8,416 nucleotides of DNA from Lentimicrobium sp. GTDB taxonomy: Bacteria; Bacteroidota; Bacteroidia; Flavobacteriales; Flavobacteriaceae. The first letter of the stretch is position 1. Each line of letters begins with the position of its first letter. The stretch spans positions 1-8,416 of the forward strand of contig JAEMQE010000304.1 in NCBI GenBank assembly GCA_022758945.1, read 5' to 3'. The notes beneath the pieces are model-generated. The model was not told the DNA's origin and ran no database searches. It was given only the letters and a program-made list of their open reading frames with translations. Made by a program: the position numbers and the translations under genes. This document shows, piece by piece, positions 1-5,976 of the stretch.

Positions 1-593
1 GAAATCACTTCGTTTGCCATTAGCTTTTCGGCATTAATTTCGCTTCCGCTTGACGAAGAAGTTTCTAATTTTAACGCTTTTCCACTTGCTTCAATACTGC
101 TTCCGCTTGTGCTTTCCAGAGAAATAGCATCGGCTTCTACATCTATGTTTATTTGGCTTCCGCTACTGGATTTTACATTGATGTTTTCGGTTATTAATGC
201 CTTAGAACTAGTAATTTCAGAACCGCTGCTGGCACTCAATCCATTGATAACAGGCATTTTTACATTGACTATTGGTGTTTCGGTTGAATTGTAGTTTTTA
301 TCAGACTCAATTTTCAAAACACCATTTTCTATTTTGGTAATAATGTGTTCCTGCAAATTATCATCGGCTTCAACAGTTATAGATTTAGTGTCAGATTGTT
401 CTACATTCACTTTGATTCCATAACTCACCTCGATATTTTTGAAATCTTGGTTCACTGTTCTGGTTTCGGTTGTGATGTTCCCACTTCCTTTTATTCCATT
501 TCCAATATTAAGCGAATGTCCACAAGATGAAAACAACAATGCGATTAATGTGGCAACAATAAATTTGGTTATTATCGTGATGATTTTGATCAT
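1..593 (-). CDS. GIN-domain (DUF2807) lipoprotein, 3' end cut by the window
   Basis: The frame is open from ATG at 593-591 to the window edge, giving 197 codons. The N-terminus is a lipoprotein signal: MIK, a hydrophobic stretch over residues 4-21, then LLFSSC with the acceptor Cys at residue 24. The -3 residue is Phe rather than the more usual Leu, which Bacteroidota lipoproteins tolerate. The mature protein starts CGHSLN and has no acidic cluster of the kind described for surface export of lipoproteins in this phylum, so a periplasm-facing anchor is possible. From about residue 38 it has the pattern of the GIN/DUF2807 'auto-transporter adhesin head' family, with repeated Ser-Gly turns (SSGSEI, SSSGSQI, STSGSSI, SSSGSEI) about 20 residues apart, typical of stacked beta-strands. 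The start lies two bases after the stop of the PspC gene, so the two are co-transcribed and probably coupled. Molecular function is unknown; the 'adhesin' name of the family is not evidence of adhesion. Confidence 0.88.
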   Translation of the reverse strand, partial: MIKIITIITKFIVATLIALLFSSCGHSLNIGNGIKGSGNITTETRTVNQDFKNIEVSYGIKVNVEQSDTKSITVEADDNLQEHIITKIENGVLKIESDKNYNSTETPIVNVKMPVINGLSASSGSEITSSKALITENINVKSSSGSQINIDVEADAISLESTSGSSIEASGKALKLETSSSSGSEINAEKLMANEVI

Positions 594-595
594 GA

Positions 596-2314
596 CTAAT
601 TGTTTTTGATTATTACTCCGTCTTTGTTTACTGTCAAGCCTTTTTTAGTTCCTGTTTTATTAACTGTCACCACTTCTCCGTTTACTGTGACTGTTGTAGT
701 GACAACGCTGTCGTTTTCTTGTGTATTATCGACATCGTTAAATTCATTTTCGTCATTTGGACAATTCAAGCATTTTACCTGATCATTTTCCACTTTATAG
801 ATATAGTCGCTGGAGCTGTAATGTAAATTGAAATATTCATCGTCAGAGCGATCGTAATCCTGTAAACTAGAATCTGCTTTAAACAACGTTTCTTTAGGCA
901 AATATAAGGTAATTTCAATTTCCTGATTACGGAATTTTTCTTTTAAATCGGTTAATAAGTAATTGTCTAAAATTAATTGATTTCCAACAATTTTATACCC
1001 ATATTTTATCTTTTCTGCTCTTTGTTTTGCTTCGAAAAGTGTTTTCCCTTTTGCTTCTTTTTCAATTTGAATATAAGGTAATTTTGCGTCCGTTTTTGAG
1101 ATTCTAAAGCTTACGTTATTAGAATAAATCACATCATTTCCTGTGGAATCCAGCGTAATTTTAAAATCATTATGCTCATTGATGCTTTTCGCAAAATAAT
1201 CATTGTGCTTGAATTTCACATAAAGAGTATCCGTTGGTTTCAGGTTTAAAGTCTCTTTTTGAACCACTCTTCCGTCAACAGCAAATGCTGTAGCCTGTTT
1301 TATTCCGATGGTAATCGCTAATGAAATAGAGATTAACCAAATTGCCAACAAGGTATATTTTGCAATGTTTCCAATAGATTTCAAGTTAGGTGACAATAAT
1401 TTGAAACCCAATAAGGATAAGAAAAAGAATGGAATTCCTACTGCAAAAAACATCAATAATCCAAATGTCCAAATCGGATAATCTGTAAAATTTCCAGCCT
1501 CAATGAAACCTTGCCAAGGCACATCAATTACCGAAGAAGATCCTAAAGTAAATACACCGATGAACAATGCAGCCAATATAAACAGTCCAGTAATAATCAA
1601 AATCACACCAAGGAATTTAGAGAATGCTCTCAAGACAGCGATGATGAAATTTCCAAAAGAACTTCCTATTTTTTCGGCACCCGTTTTTACGCGGTTTCCC
1701 ATTTCGTCATAATTGGCATTCTTGAATTTTTCGGACACCGTTTCAAATTCTTCACGAACTTTTTTTTCGATATTTGAAATAGTTACCGGTTCACCTGTCA
1801 TTTCCAGTTTTTCGGCTGTTGTTTTAGCTTCGGGCATTACAATCCAAAGGATAATGTAAGCCAAAACACCAGTTCCCCAAGCAAAAAACATAATTAAAAA
1901 GAAAATTCGCAACCATACTTTGTCTATCCCAAAATAATGACCCAAACCGGCGAGAACACCACCTATCATTCCATTGTCTTTGTCACGATATAATTTTCGA
2001 GTTTTAGAAGCAGCAGCATAATTTGTTGAAGTATTTTCAGTTCCTTCTTCATCAATTCTATAATCTTCCGGCTGACCCATTACCGCAATCACTTCGTCAA
2101 CATCTTTTAAGCCCACAACGTGTTTGTCTGTTTTTTGTTTTTCAGTCAACAATTCCGATACACGCATTTCAATATCTTTTATGATTTCGTCTTGTCCGGA
2201 TGAGTTCGATAAAGAACGTTTTATGGCGTCAAAATAGCGTGTTAGTTTTTGGTATGCATCTTCGTCAATATGGAAGAACATTCCGCCTAGATTTATGTTT
2301 ACAGTTTTGTTCAT
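596..2314 (-). CDS. PspC-domain multi-pass membrane protein
   Basis: The product is 572 residues. Residues 1-90 form a soluble N-terminal region that I can place only as the usual leader of Bacteroidota PspC proteins. Residues 106-163 are a PspC domain: KLYRDKDN, GGVLAGLGHYFGID, then a long hydrophobic helix ending in ILWIVMPEA. Three more hydrophobic segments lie near 229-256, 283-306 and 319-340. A hydrophilic, beta-rich region of about 230 residues follows. It contains a CxxC pair (Cys515, Cys518), an acidic stretch at 521-535 and a strand-rich tail. Counting each long segment as one pass gives four passes, which would return the tail to the cytoplasm. If the PspC helix is a hairpin, the tail is periplasmic, so topology is open. 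Known PspC/LiaF-type proteins act in envelope-stress signalling, often with a beta 'toastrack' domain at the C-terminus. I infer a similar role here. The gene starts two bases after the PadR stop, without a Shine-Dalgarno site. Confidence 0.9.
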   Translation of the reverse strand: MNKTVNINLGGMFFHIDEDAYQKLTRYFDAIKRSLSNSSGQDEIIKDIEMRVSELLTEKQKTDKHVVGLKDVDEVIAVMGQPEDYRIDEEGTENTSTNYAAASKTRKLYRDKDNGMIGGVLAGLGHYFGIDKVWLRIFFLIMFFAWGTGVLAYIILWIVMPEAKTTAEKLEMTGEPVTISNIEKKVREEFETVSEKFKNANYDEMGNRVKTGAEKIGSSFGNFIIAVLRAFSKFLGVILIITGLFILAALFIGVFTLGSSSVIDVPWQGFIEAGNFTDYPIWTFGLLMFFAVGIPFFFLSLLGFKLLSPNLKSIGNIAKYTLLAIWLISISLAITIGIKQATAFAVDGRVVQKETLNLKPTDTLYVKFKHNDYFAKSINEHNDFKITLDSTGNDVIYSNNVSFRISKTDAKLPYIQIEKEAKGKTLFEAKQRAEKIKYGYKIVGNQLILDNYLLTDLKEKFRNQEIEITLYLPKETLFKADSSLQDYDRSDDEYFNLHYSSSDYIYKVENDQVKCLNCPNDENEFNDVDNTQENDSVVTTTVTVNGEVVTVNKTGTKKGLTVNKDGVIIKNN

Positions 2315-2316
2315 GA

Positions 2317-2649
2317 CTATAGTTTTTGTTTTGTGATTAGGTTTACTGCATCAGACAATTCAGTCCAGGTGCCATTTAATTCGTTTAAAAATGTTTGTCC
2401 AATTTCGGTCAGTCCATAATATTTTCTTGGCGGACCAGATAACGATTCTTCCCAACGGTAGTTGAGTAATCCGTCGTTTTTCAATCGGGTAAGCAGCGGA
2501 TAAACCGTTCCCTCCACAACCAGTAATTTTGCGTTTTTCAAAGTGTCTAATATTTCTGAAGTGTATGCTTCTTTGTCTTTTAATACTGACAAGATGCAAA
2601 ACTCAAGAACACCTTTGCGCATTTGGGCTTTTGTGTTTTCAATGTTCAT
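2317..2649 (-). CDS. PadR-family winged-helix transcriptional regulator
   Basis: This 110-residue protein is a typical small PadR regulator. Residues 10-40 form the first helices (MRKGVLEFCILSVL). The winged-helix core follows, with the family signature EGTVYPLLTRLKNDGLL at 46-62, then W66 and the wing GPPRKYYGLT at 72-81. A short C-terminal helix (about 83-107) would give the dimer contact, as in the short PadR subfamily. Such proteins bind DNA dyads as dimers, usually repress their own operon, and respond to a small ligand or an interacting protein. The gene is directly upstream of and nearly touching the PspC gene, so the regulator and its likely targets share one mRNA and autoregulation is the natural guess. 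The start ATG sits in TCATGAAC. An A-rich stretch with AAAAAGAGAA precedes it, but no strong Shine-Dalgarno site. The ligand is unknown. Confidence 0.93.
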   Translation of the reverse strand: MNIENTKAQMRKGVLEFCILSVLKDKEAYTSEILDTLKNAKLLVVEGTVYPLLTRLKNDGLLNYRWEESLSGPPRKYYGLTEIGQTFLNELNGTWTELSDAVNLITKQKL

Positions 2650-2694
2650 GATTCTCTTTTTGTTTTTTTGATTTAATTAAACTGTTCATTTTTT

Positions 2695-2726
2695 GATTGC
2701 TTCGCCAGTTCGCCTTCGGCTCGGGT
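2695..2726. repeat. GC-rich intergenic element, possible dispersed repeat
   Basis: The gap between the DUF4870 stop and the PadR start is 90 bases and AT-rich except for this block. It reads GATTGCTTCGCC, AGTTCGCC, TTCGGCTCGGG on the plus strand, with TTCGCC occurring twice and roughly 70% G+C. Blocks of this style (GCTTCGCC..TTCGGCTCGG) resemble short intergenic repeats I associate with Flavobacterium genomes, though copy number cannot be seen in one window. In the leader of padR the minus-strand copy contains GCC-GAA-GGC, a small hairpin. It may separate DUF4870 expression from the padR unit. Confidence 0.4.
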
Positions 2727-2739
2727 TATTTGATGATGA

Positions 2740-3195
2740 TTATTTAATAAAAGGTATCGTCAGCGGATACTGGTATTTTTCTCCATTGGAAGCTTTTACC
2801 GAAGCATAAATGATCAGGAAGAATTCGGTAACTTTTAATCCGACAAATATAAATAGGGCAATTAGCGCCACGATTACCATTCCGGTTATGTTTTCTACAC
2901 TAAAATGATTCACCATAAAATCATGGTCATTCAGTATTGTATTTAAAGGAATATTGCTAAAAACAGTGATTATGAAAATGGGAATAGAAATCATTGCCAA
3001 TACTAATGAGTATAATAACAGACTCAGTTGAAAGTTAAGCACTTGCTTTCCGTGATAATCTACAAATTCTGATTTATCTTTATTGGTACTCCAAATTAAT
3101 ATTGGAAAAATATAGTTCCCAAACGGGATGCAATATTGACTCAATGTACTCAAATGTGTAAAGGTAGCCAGGTTTTTTTCGTTCGTTGTTTCCAT
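2740..3195 (-). CDS. DUF4870 (Tic20-like) small membrane protein
   Basis: This 151-residue protein has the DUF4870 layout. A short N-terminus is followed by LATFTHLSTLSQYCIPFGNYIFPILIW (residues 9-35, first membrane segment), then the conserved loop with FVDYHGKQVLNFQ at 44-56. The remaining passes lie at about 57-80 and 103-130. The family end ASVKASNGEKYQYPLTIPFIK closes the protein. The family is widespread, of unknown biochemical function and distantly related to Tic20. It is often found beside stress or envelope genes. Here it is the first gene of the leftward set, 90 bases before padR. A TATATTTG promoter element lies about 30 bases upstream of the start. Whether padR is read from the same promoter is not certain because of the gap and the GC-rich block in it. 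The start ATG is the only one that keeps the complete N-terminal motif. Confidence 0.88.
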   Translation of the reverse strand: METTNEKNLATFTHLSTLSQYCIPFGNYIFPILIWSTNKDKSEFVDYHGKQVLNFQLSLLLYSLVLAMISIPIFIITVFSNIPLNTILNDHDFMVNHFSVENITGMVIVALIALFIFVGLKVTEFFLIIYASVKASNGEKYQYPLTIPFIK

Positions 3196-3224
3196 AGTGT
3201 AAAAGTATATAGTAATTTCTTATG

Positions 3225-3232
3225 CAAATATA
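3225..3232 (-). promoter_or_regulatory. Candidate -7 element for the leftward gene set
   Basis: Read on the minus strand this is TATATTTG, a full match to the Bacteroidota -7 consensus TAnnTTTG, ending 29 bases before the DUF4870 start. There is no clear TTG at the expected 19-21 bases upstream, so the -33 half is weak. A second, poorer element, TACTTTTA on the minus strand (3207-3200), has the TTG of this element 17 bases before it. If used, it would give an almost leaderless mRNA. Confidence 0.5.
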
Positions 3233-3269
3233 TGGCTAAAAGAAAGTATCTTGTATCGCATAGTAGTGT

Positions 3270-3290
3270 ATGTTAACAAAAATTTAACAT
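3270..3290. promoter_or_regulatory. Inverted repeat, candidate PadR operator
   Basis: Perfect seven-base arms, ATGTTAA and TTAACAT, flank a seven-base AT spacer. The outer ATGT..ACAT ends match the ends of described PadR/LmrR operators, although those usually have about eight bases between the two halves and here there are thirteen. The site is in the divergent region between DUF4870 (minus) and the DUF4442 gene (plus), some 37 bases upstream of the leftward -7 element. Assignment to the PadR protein encoded in this cluster is inference. Confidence 0.4.
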
Positions 3291-3391
3291 TTAAAACAAA
3301 TGTAATTCATCTATTTTAAAGCATAACTATCTGATATACTGCAATATATTATGTTTTTTGCTAAATAAAGCTGTTGTATGAATTTTATAGT

Positions 3392-3399
3392 TATTTTTA
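3392..3399 (+). promoter_or_regulatory. Weak candidate -7 element for the DUF4442 gene
   Basis: TATTTTTA, followed by CAAAA, matches TAnnTTTG except for the last base and lies 19 bases before the ATG at 3419. The nearest TTG (3374-3376) is only 15 bases upstream, which is short for this phylum. The same string TATTTTTACAAA recurs upstream of the ABC ATPase gene. Confidence 0.3.
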
Positions 3400-3418
3400 C
3401 AAAACAAAATTAATACTA

Positions 3419-3871
3419 ATGAAAATTTCGGTATCTAAGCTCAACAAATTTCTGTTTTTCAAATTACCCTCGGCCTTTTTATGCGGAGTTCGGGTAAAAG
3501 AAATAGACAATACTAAATGTGTAGTAACGGTAAAACACCGCTGGATTAATCAAAATCCATTCAATTCGATGTATTTTGCAGTTCAAGCGATGGCCGCGGA
3601 ACTTTCGACAGGTGCTTTGGTTATGAATCACATTGAAATTAGTGGCAAAAAAATATCCATGTTGGTGGCTAATAATAAGGGGAATTTCACTAAAAAAGCT
3701 ACCGGAAGAATTACTTTTGTGTGTAATGACGGTCAGTTGGCTGAAAAAACTATTCAGGAAGCGATTGCAACTGGAGAAGGACAAACTTTTTGGATGAAAT
3801 CCATCGGAACTGACGAAAAAGGAATTCAGGTTTCAGAAATGGATTTTGAATGGAGTGTTAGAACGAAATGA
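3419..3871 (+). CDS. DUF4442 hotdog-fold protein (thioesterase-like)
   Basis: The product is 150 residues from ATG 3419. It fits the DUF4442 / YiiD C-terminal-type hotdog fold. An N-terminal helix (FLFFKLPSAFLCGVRV, 11-26) leads into strands with VTVKHRWINQNPFNSMYFAVQAMAAELSTG at 36-65. This is the buried central helix of the hotdog fold, with Asn46, Asn49 and Glu61 at positions where related acyl-CoA thioesterases carry active-site polar residues. Strands around 72-87, 96-104, 112-128 and 133-147 complete the sheet. Members are suspected to act on acyl-thioesters, but no substrate can be read from the sequence. A longer frame starting with TTG at 3374 is unlikely, since it lies upstream of the likely promoter element and adds a Tyr/Phe-rich tail foreign to the family. 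The gene stands alone: a divergent gene on one side and a strong terminator directly after it. Confidence 0.85.
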   Translation: MKISVSKLNKFLFFKLPSAFLCGVRVKEIDNTKCVVTVKHRWINQNPFNSMYFAVQAMAAELSTGALVMNHIEISGKKISMLVANNKGNFTKKATGRITFVCNDGQLAEKTIQEAIATGEGQTFWMKSIGTDEKGIQVSEMDFEWSVRTK

Positions 3872-3888
3872 AGTTAATTTTAACTTCA
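3869..3888 (+). other. Palindrome overlapping the DUF4442 stop codon
   Basis: The stop codon TGA begins a nine-base arm TGAAGTTAA that is exactly complementary to TTAACTTCA two bases later. As RNA the innermost A-U pairs would open to form a loop. It lies ten bases before the terminator stem, so two hairpins follow each other at the end of this transcript. Confidence 0.6.
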
Positions 3889-3897
3889 AAGGGGAAT

Positions 3898-3934
3898 AAA
3901 AAAAAGCTTCGTTTTGTCAAACGAAGCTTTTTTT
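3898..3934 (+). terminator. Rho-independent terminator after the DUF4442 gene
   Basis: The core stem GCTTCGTTT (3906-3914) pairs perfectly with AAACGAAGC (3919-3927) around the loop TGTC. An upstream run of eight A and a downstream run of seven T extend it. The symmetric A and T runs mean it could work in both directions, but only the plus-strand gene ends here. Confidence 0.9.
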
Positions 3935-4113
3935 AAATATAATACAGAGTGAATTAATAATAATTTAAAGCCTAGAAGCTAACCTTAAGTTTCTATAAAA
4001 TCTAATCTAGAATAGAATCTGTACAAATTTAGACAAACTAAATCGTGATAGTCTTAAAATTATATTAAATTTTTGACCCTTTAAGATAGCATTCTTTCTA
4101 ATCCCAAATAAAT
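3935..4113. other. AT-rich intergenic stretch with no recognised content
   Basis: Together with the terminator before it and the promoter after it, this belongs to the 308-base gap between the DUF4442 gene and grpE. I see no open frame with a credible start, no RNA gene, and no strong dyad. Short AT palindromes such as AATTA-ATAA-TAATT are at the level expected by chance. The heat-shock element CIRCE (TTAGCACTC dyad) is absent. Confidence 0.6.
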
Positions 4114-4157
4114 AATTGTGACAATTTGACATTTTAAAAGATTTGGCAGTACTTTTG
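4114..4157 (+). promoter_or_regulatory. grpE-dnaJ promoter with overlapping inverted repeat
   Basis: TTG at 4126-4128, a 21-base spacer and TACTTTTG at 4150-4157 match the primary-sigma promoter of Bacteroidota at both elements. Transcription would start near 4163, about 17 bases before the first grpE ATG. A short perfect dyad, AATTGT-G-ACAATT (4114-4126), ends on the first base of the -33 element and could be an operator. No known heat-shock operator motif is recognisable. Confidence 0.8.
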
Positions 4158-4179
4158 CAATCAATAGAAAAGAATAAAA

Positions 4180-4779
4180 ATGAAGTTTACCAATTTTTTT
4201 AAAAATAACACAAGAATGACGACTGAAAATAAGCTAAACGACGAAATTGTTGATCAAACTCCGATTGAAAACAATGAAAATAATACGGATGACTTAGATA
4301 CCACCATCGAAGAACGAGTAGAAGAAATATCAAAAGAAGAACAATTAACTCAAGATTTAGCCTCCGAAAAAGATAAATTTTTGCGATTATTTGCTGAATT
4401 TGAAAATTACAAACGAAGAACTGCAAGAGAGCGTATCGAGTTGTTTAAAACCGCAAATCAAGAAGTTTTGTTGGCGTTGCTTCCTGTTTTGGATGATTTT
4501 GACAGAGCTTTAGCCGAGATTAAAAAAACAGATGACAATATTCTGATTCAGGGTGTCGAGCTTATCCAAGAAAAATTAAAAAGCACTTTAGTTTCGAAAG
4601 GTTTAGAAGAAGTCGAAATAAAAGCAGGAGATGCATTTGATGCTGATTTTGCCGAAGCAATTACCCAAATTCCTGCTTCATCTCCTAAAATGAAAGGAAA
4701 AATTGTTGATGTAATAGAAAAAGGATACAAATTGGGCGACAAAATTATTCGTTTTCCAAAGGTTGTAATAGGAAACTAA
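4180..4779 (+). CDS. grpE: GrpE, nucleotide exchange factor for DnaK
   Basis: GrpE releases ADP from DnaK and so resets the Hsp70 cycle in the cytoplasm. The 199-residue product has the family layout. A disordered acidic head (about 13-50, rich in Glu, Asp, Asn) is followed by a long dimerising coiled coil (about 50-92, EKDKFLRLFAEFENYKRRTARE) and a helical bundle with LLALLPVLDDFDRAL at 97-111. The C-terminal beta domain runs from about 146 with GDAFDADFAEAITQIPA and ends in KGYKLGDKIIRFPKVVIGN. The position where many GrpE proteins have FDPxxHEA reads FDADFAEA, which I believe is usual in flavobacteria. Two starts are possible: ATG 4180 and ATG 4216 (MTTENK). I chose 4180 because it gives a leader of about 17 bases from the predicted start of transcription, but 4216 cannot be excluded. 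It is first in an operon with dnaJ. Confidence 0.96.
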   Translation: MKFTNFFKNNTRMTTENKLNDEIVDQTPIENNENNTDDLDTTIEERVEEISKEEQLTQDLASEKDKFLRLFAEFENYKRRTARERIELFKTANQEVLLALLPVLDDFDRALAEIKKTDDNILIQGVELIQEKLKSTLVSKGLEEVEIKAGDAFDADFAEAITQIPASSPKMKGKIVDVIEKGYKLGDKIIRFPKVVIGN

Positions 4780-4798
4780 TTTCTAAATCCCAAATTCT

Positions 4799-4839
4799 CC
4801 CTGAGCGTGTCATCTCGAGCGAAGTCGAGAGGCGAAGGG
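4799..4839. repeat. GC-rich hairpin element between grpE and dnaJ
   Basis: The 78-base spacer between grpE and dnaJ contains a stem-loop. TCTCGA (4813-4818) pairs with TCGAGA (4825-4830) around GCGAAG. An outer helix joins CCCTGAGC (4799-4806) to GCGAAGGG (4832-4839), with two adjacent G-A mismatches of the kind that stack well in RNA. The block CTCGAGCGAAGTCGAG looks like a dispersed intergenic repeat of Bacteroidota that I have seen in several contexts, although this window has a single copy. It ends 18 bases before the dnaJ ATG, so it may affect dnaJ translation or mRNA processing between the two genes. Confidence 0.6.
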
Positions 4840-4857
4840 CAAATCCTTATTTTAAAA

Positions 4858-5976
4858 ATGAAAAAAGATTTTTACGAAATACTTGGCATTAGCAAAAGTG
4901 CCGATGCTGCCGAAATAAAAAAAGCATACAGAAAAAAAGCGCTCGAATTTCACCCTGACAAAAACCCAGGTAATGCTGCTGCAGAAGAAAGTTTCAAAGC
5001 AGCTGCTGAAGCTTATGAAGTATTGAGTGACCCTAATAAAAAAGCCAAATACGATCAATACGGTCATCAAGCCTTTGATAATGGAGGTGGCGGTGGTTAT
5101 GGCGGTGGTCATATGAATATGGATGATATTTTCAGTCAATTTGGAGATATTTTCGGAAGCGCTTTTGGAGGAGGCGGAGGTTTTGGCGGCGGAGGCGGCG
5201 GTTCTCGTCGTGTAAAAGGAAGCAATCTTCGTATCAAAGTGAAGCTGACTCTTGAAGAAATTGCTAATGGAGTGGAGAAAAAAGTTAAAGTAAAACGAAA
5301 AGTTCAAGCACCGGGAGTTTCTTATAAAACCTGTTCCACTTGTAACGGTCAAGGTCAAGTAATGCGTGTGACTAACACGATTTTGGGAAGAATGCAATCC
5401 GCATCAACGTGTCCAACTTGTGGTGGTTCAGGACAAATATTAGACAAAAAACCATCGGAAGCCGATTCTCAAGGAATGATTCTGGAAGACGAAACCGTAA
5501 CCATAAAAATCCCTGCAGGAGTTGTTGACGGAATGCAATTGAAAGTTTCCAACAAAGGAAATGATGCACCCGGAAACAGTGTTCCAGGAGATTTAATAGT
5601 GGCCATTGAAGAAATTGAACACGAATTTCTAAAACGTGAAGGCGAAAATTTACATTTTGATTTGTACATCAGCTTCTCCGAAGCGGTTCTCGGAATATCA
5701 AAAGATATCTTGGCCATCAACGGAAAAGTGAGAATAAAACTCGATGAAGGCATTCAATCCGGTAAAATCTTGAGGTTAAAAGGAAAAGGAATCCCGAGTA
5801 TTAATGGATATGGAACTGGAGATTTGTTAGTTCACGTGAATGTCTGGACTCCAAAAACGCTCAATAAAGAACAAAAACAGTTTTTTGAAAGCAATCTCGA
5901 AAACGAGAATTTTATTCCAAATCCTGAAAAAAGCGATAAGTCCTTTTTTGAAAAAGTTAAAGATATGTTCTCCTAA
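4858..5976 (+). CDS. dnaJ: DnaJ (Hsp40) co-chaperone with reduced zinc finger
   Basis: DnaJ delivers unfolded clients to DnaK and triggers its ATPase. The 372-residue product starts [15 protein letters not shown]. It has a J domain at 1-68 with HPD at 32-34, then a Gly-rich and Phe-rich linker (75-116, including [13 protein letters not shown]). Substrate-binding beta domains follow, with [18 protein letters not shown] at 217-234 and the ending [15 protein letters not shown]. The zinc region (159-192) has only two CxxCxGxG motifs, CSTCNGQG and CPTCGGSG, where canonical DnaJ has four. Their spacing matches motifs 2 and 3, so the second zinc site is kept and the first is absent. Total length is close to a usual type I DnaJ. 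I believe other flavobacterial DnaJ proteins share this, but cannot check. A longer frame from GTG 4807 would translate the intergenic hairpin and is rejected. The ATG at 4858 follows AAAA with no Shine-Dalgarno site. It is the second gene of the grpE operon. Confidence 0.97.
   Translation: MKKDFYEILGISKSADAAEIKKAYRKKALEFHPDKNPGNAAAEESFKAAAEAYEVLSDPNKKAKYDQYGHQAFDNGGGGGYGGGHMNMDDIFSQFGDIFGSAFGGGGGFGGGGGGSRRVKGSNLRIKVKLTLEEIANGVEKKVKVKRKVQAPGVSYKTCSTCNGQGQVMRVTNTILGRMQSASTCPTCGGSGQILDKKPSEADSQGMILEDETVTIKIPAGVVDGMQLKVSNKGNDAPGNSVPGDLIVAIEEIEHEFLKREGENLHFDLYISFSEAVLGISKDILAINGKVRIKLDEGIQSGKILRLKGKGIPSINGYGTGDLLVHVNVWTPKTLNKEQKQFFESNLENENFIPNPEKSDKSFFEKVKDMFS

Noticed and set aside
109..530. Two 61-codon open frames on the plus strand at the left edge.
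   Set aside because: They are antisense to the GIN lipoprotein gene, whose signal peptide, lipobox and repeats are clear.
2360..2599. A 79-codon frame on the minus strand overlapping padR in another frame.
   Set aside because: The padR frame carries the full family signature; the alternative has no recognisable domain.
2672..2681. TTTAATTAAA palindrome in the padR leader as a possible operator.
   Set aside because: Ten-base A/T-only palindromes are common by chance in this AT-rich spacer, and it lacks the ATGT/ACAT ends of PadR sites.
3374..3418. TTG start that would lengthen the DUF4442 protein by 15 residues.
   Set aside because: It lies upstream of the likely promoter element and adds a tail not expected in the family; ATG 3419 fits better.
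4807..4857. GTG start that would lengthen DnaJ by 17 residues.
   Set aside because: The added codons are the intergenic hairpin element, while the canonical J-domain start [10 protein letters not shown] follows directly at 4858.
4852..5397. A 181-codon open frame on the minus strand inside dnaJ.
   Set aside because: It lies wholly opposite a certain gene and has a low-complexity Ser/Thr/Phe-rich product, as expected for an antisense shadow of the Gly-rich and Lys-rich dnaJ codons.
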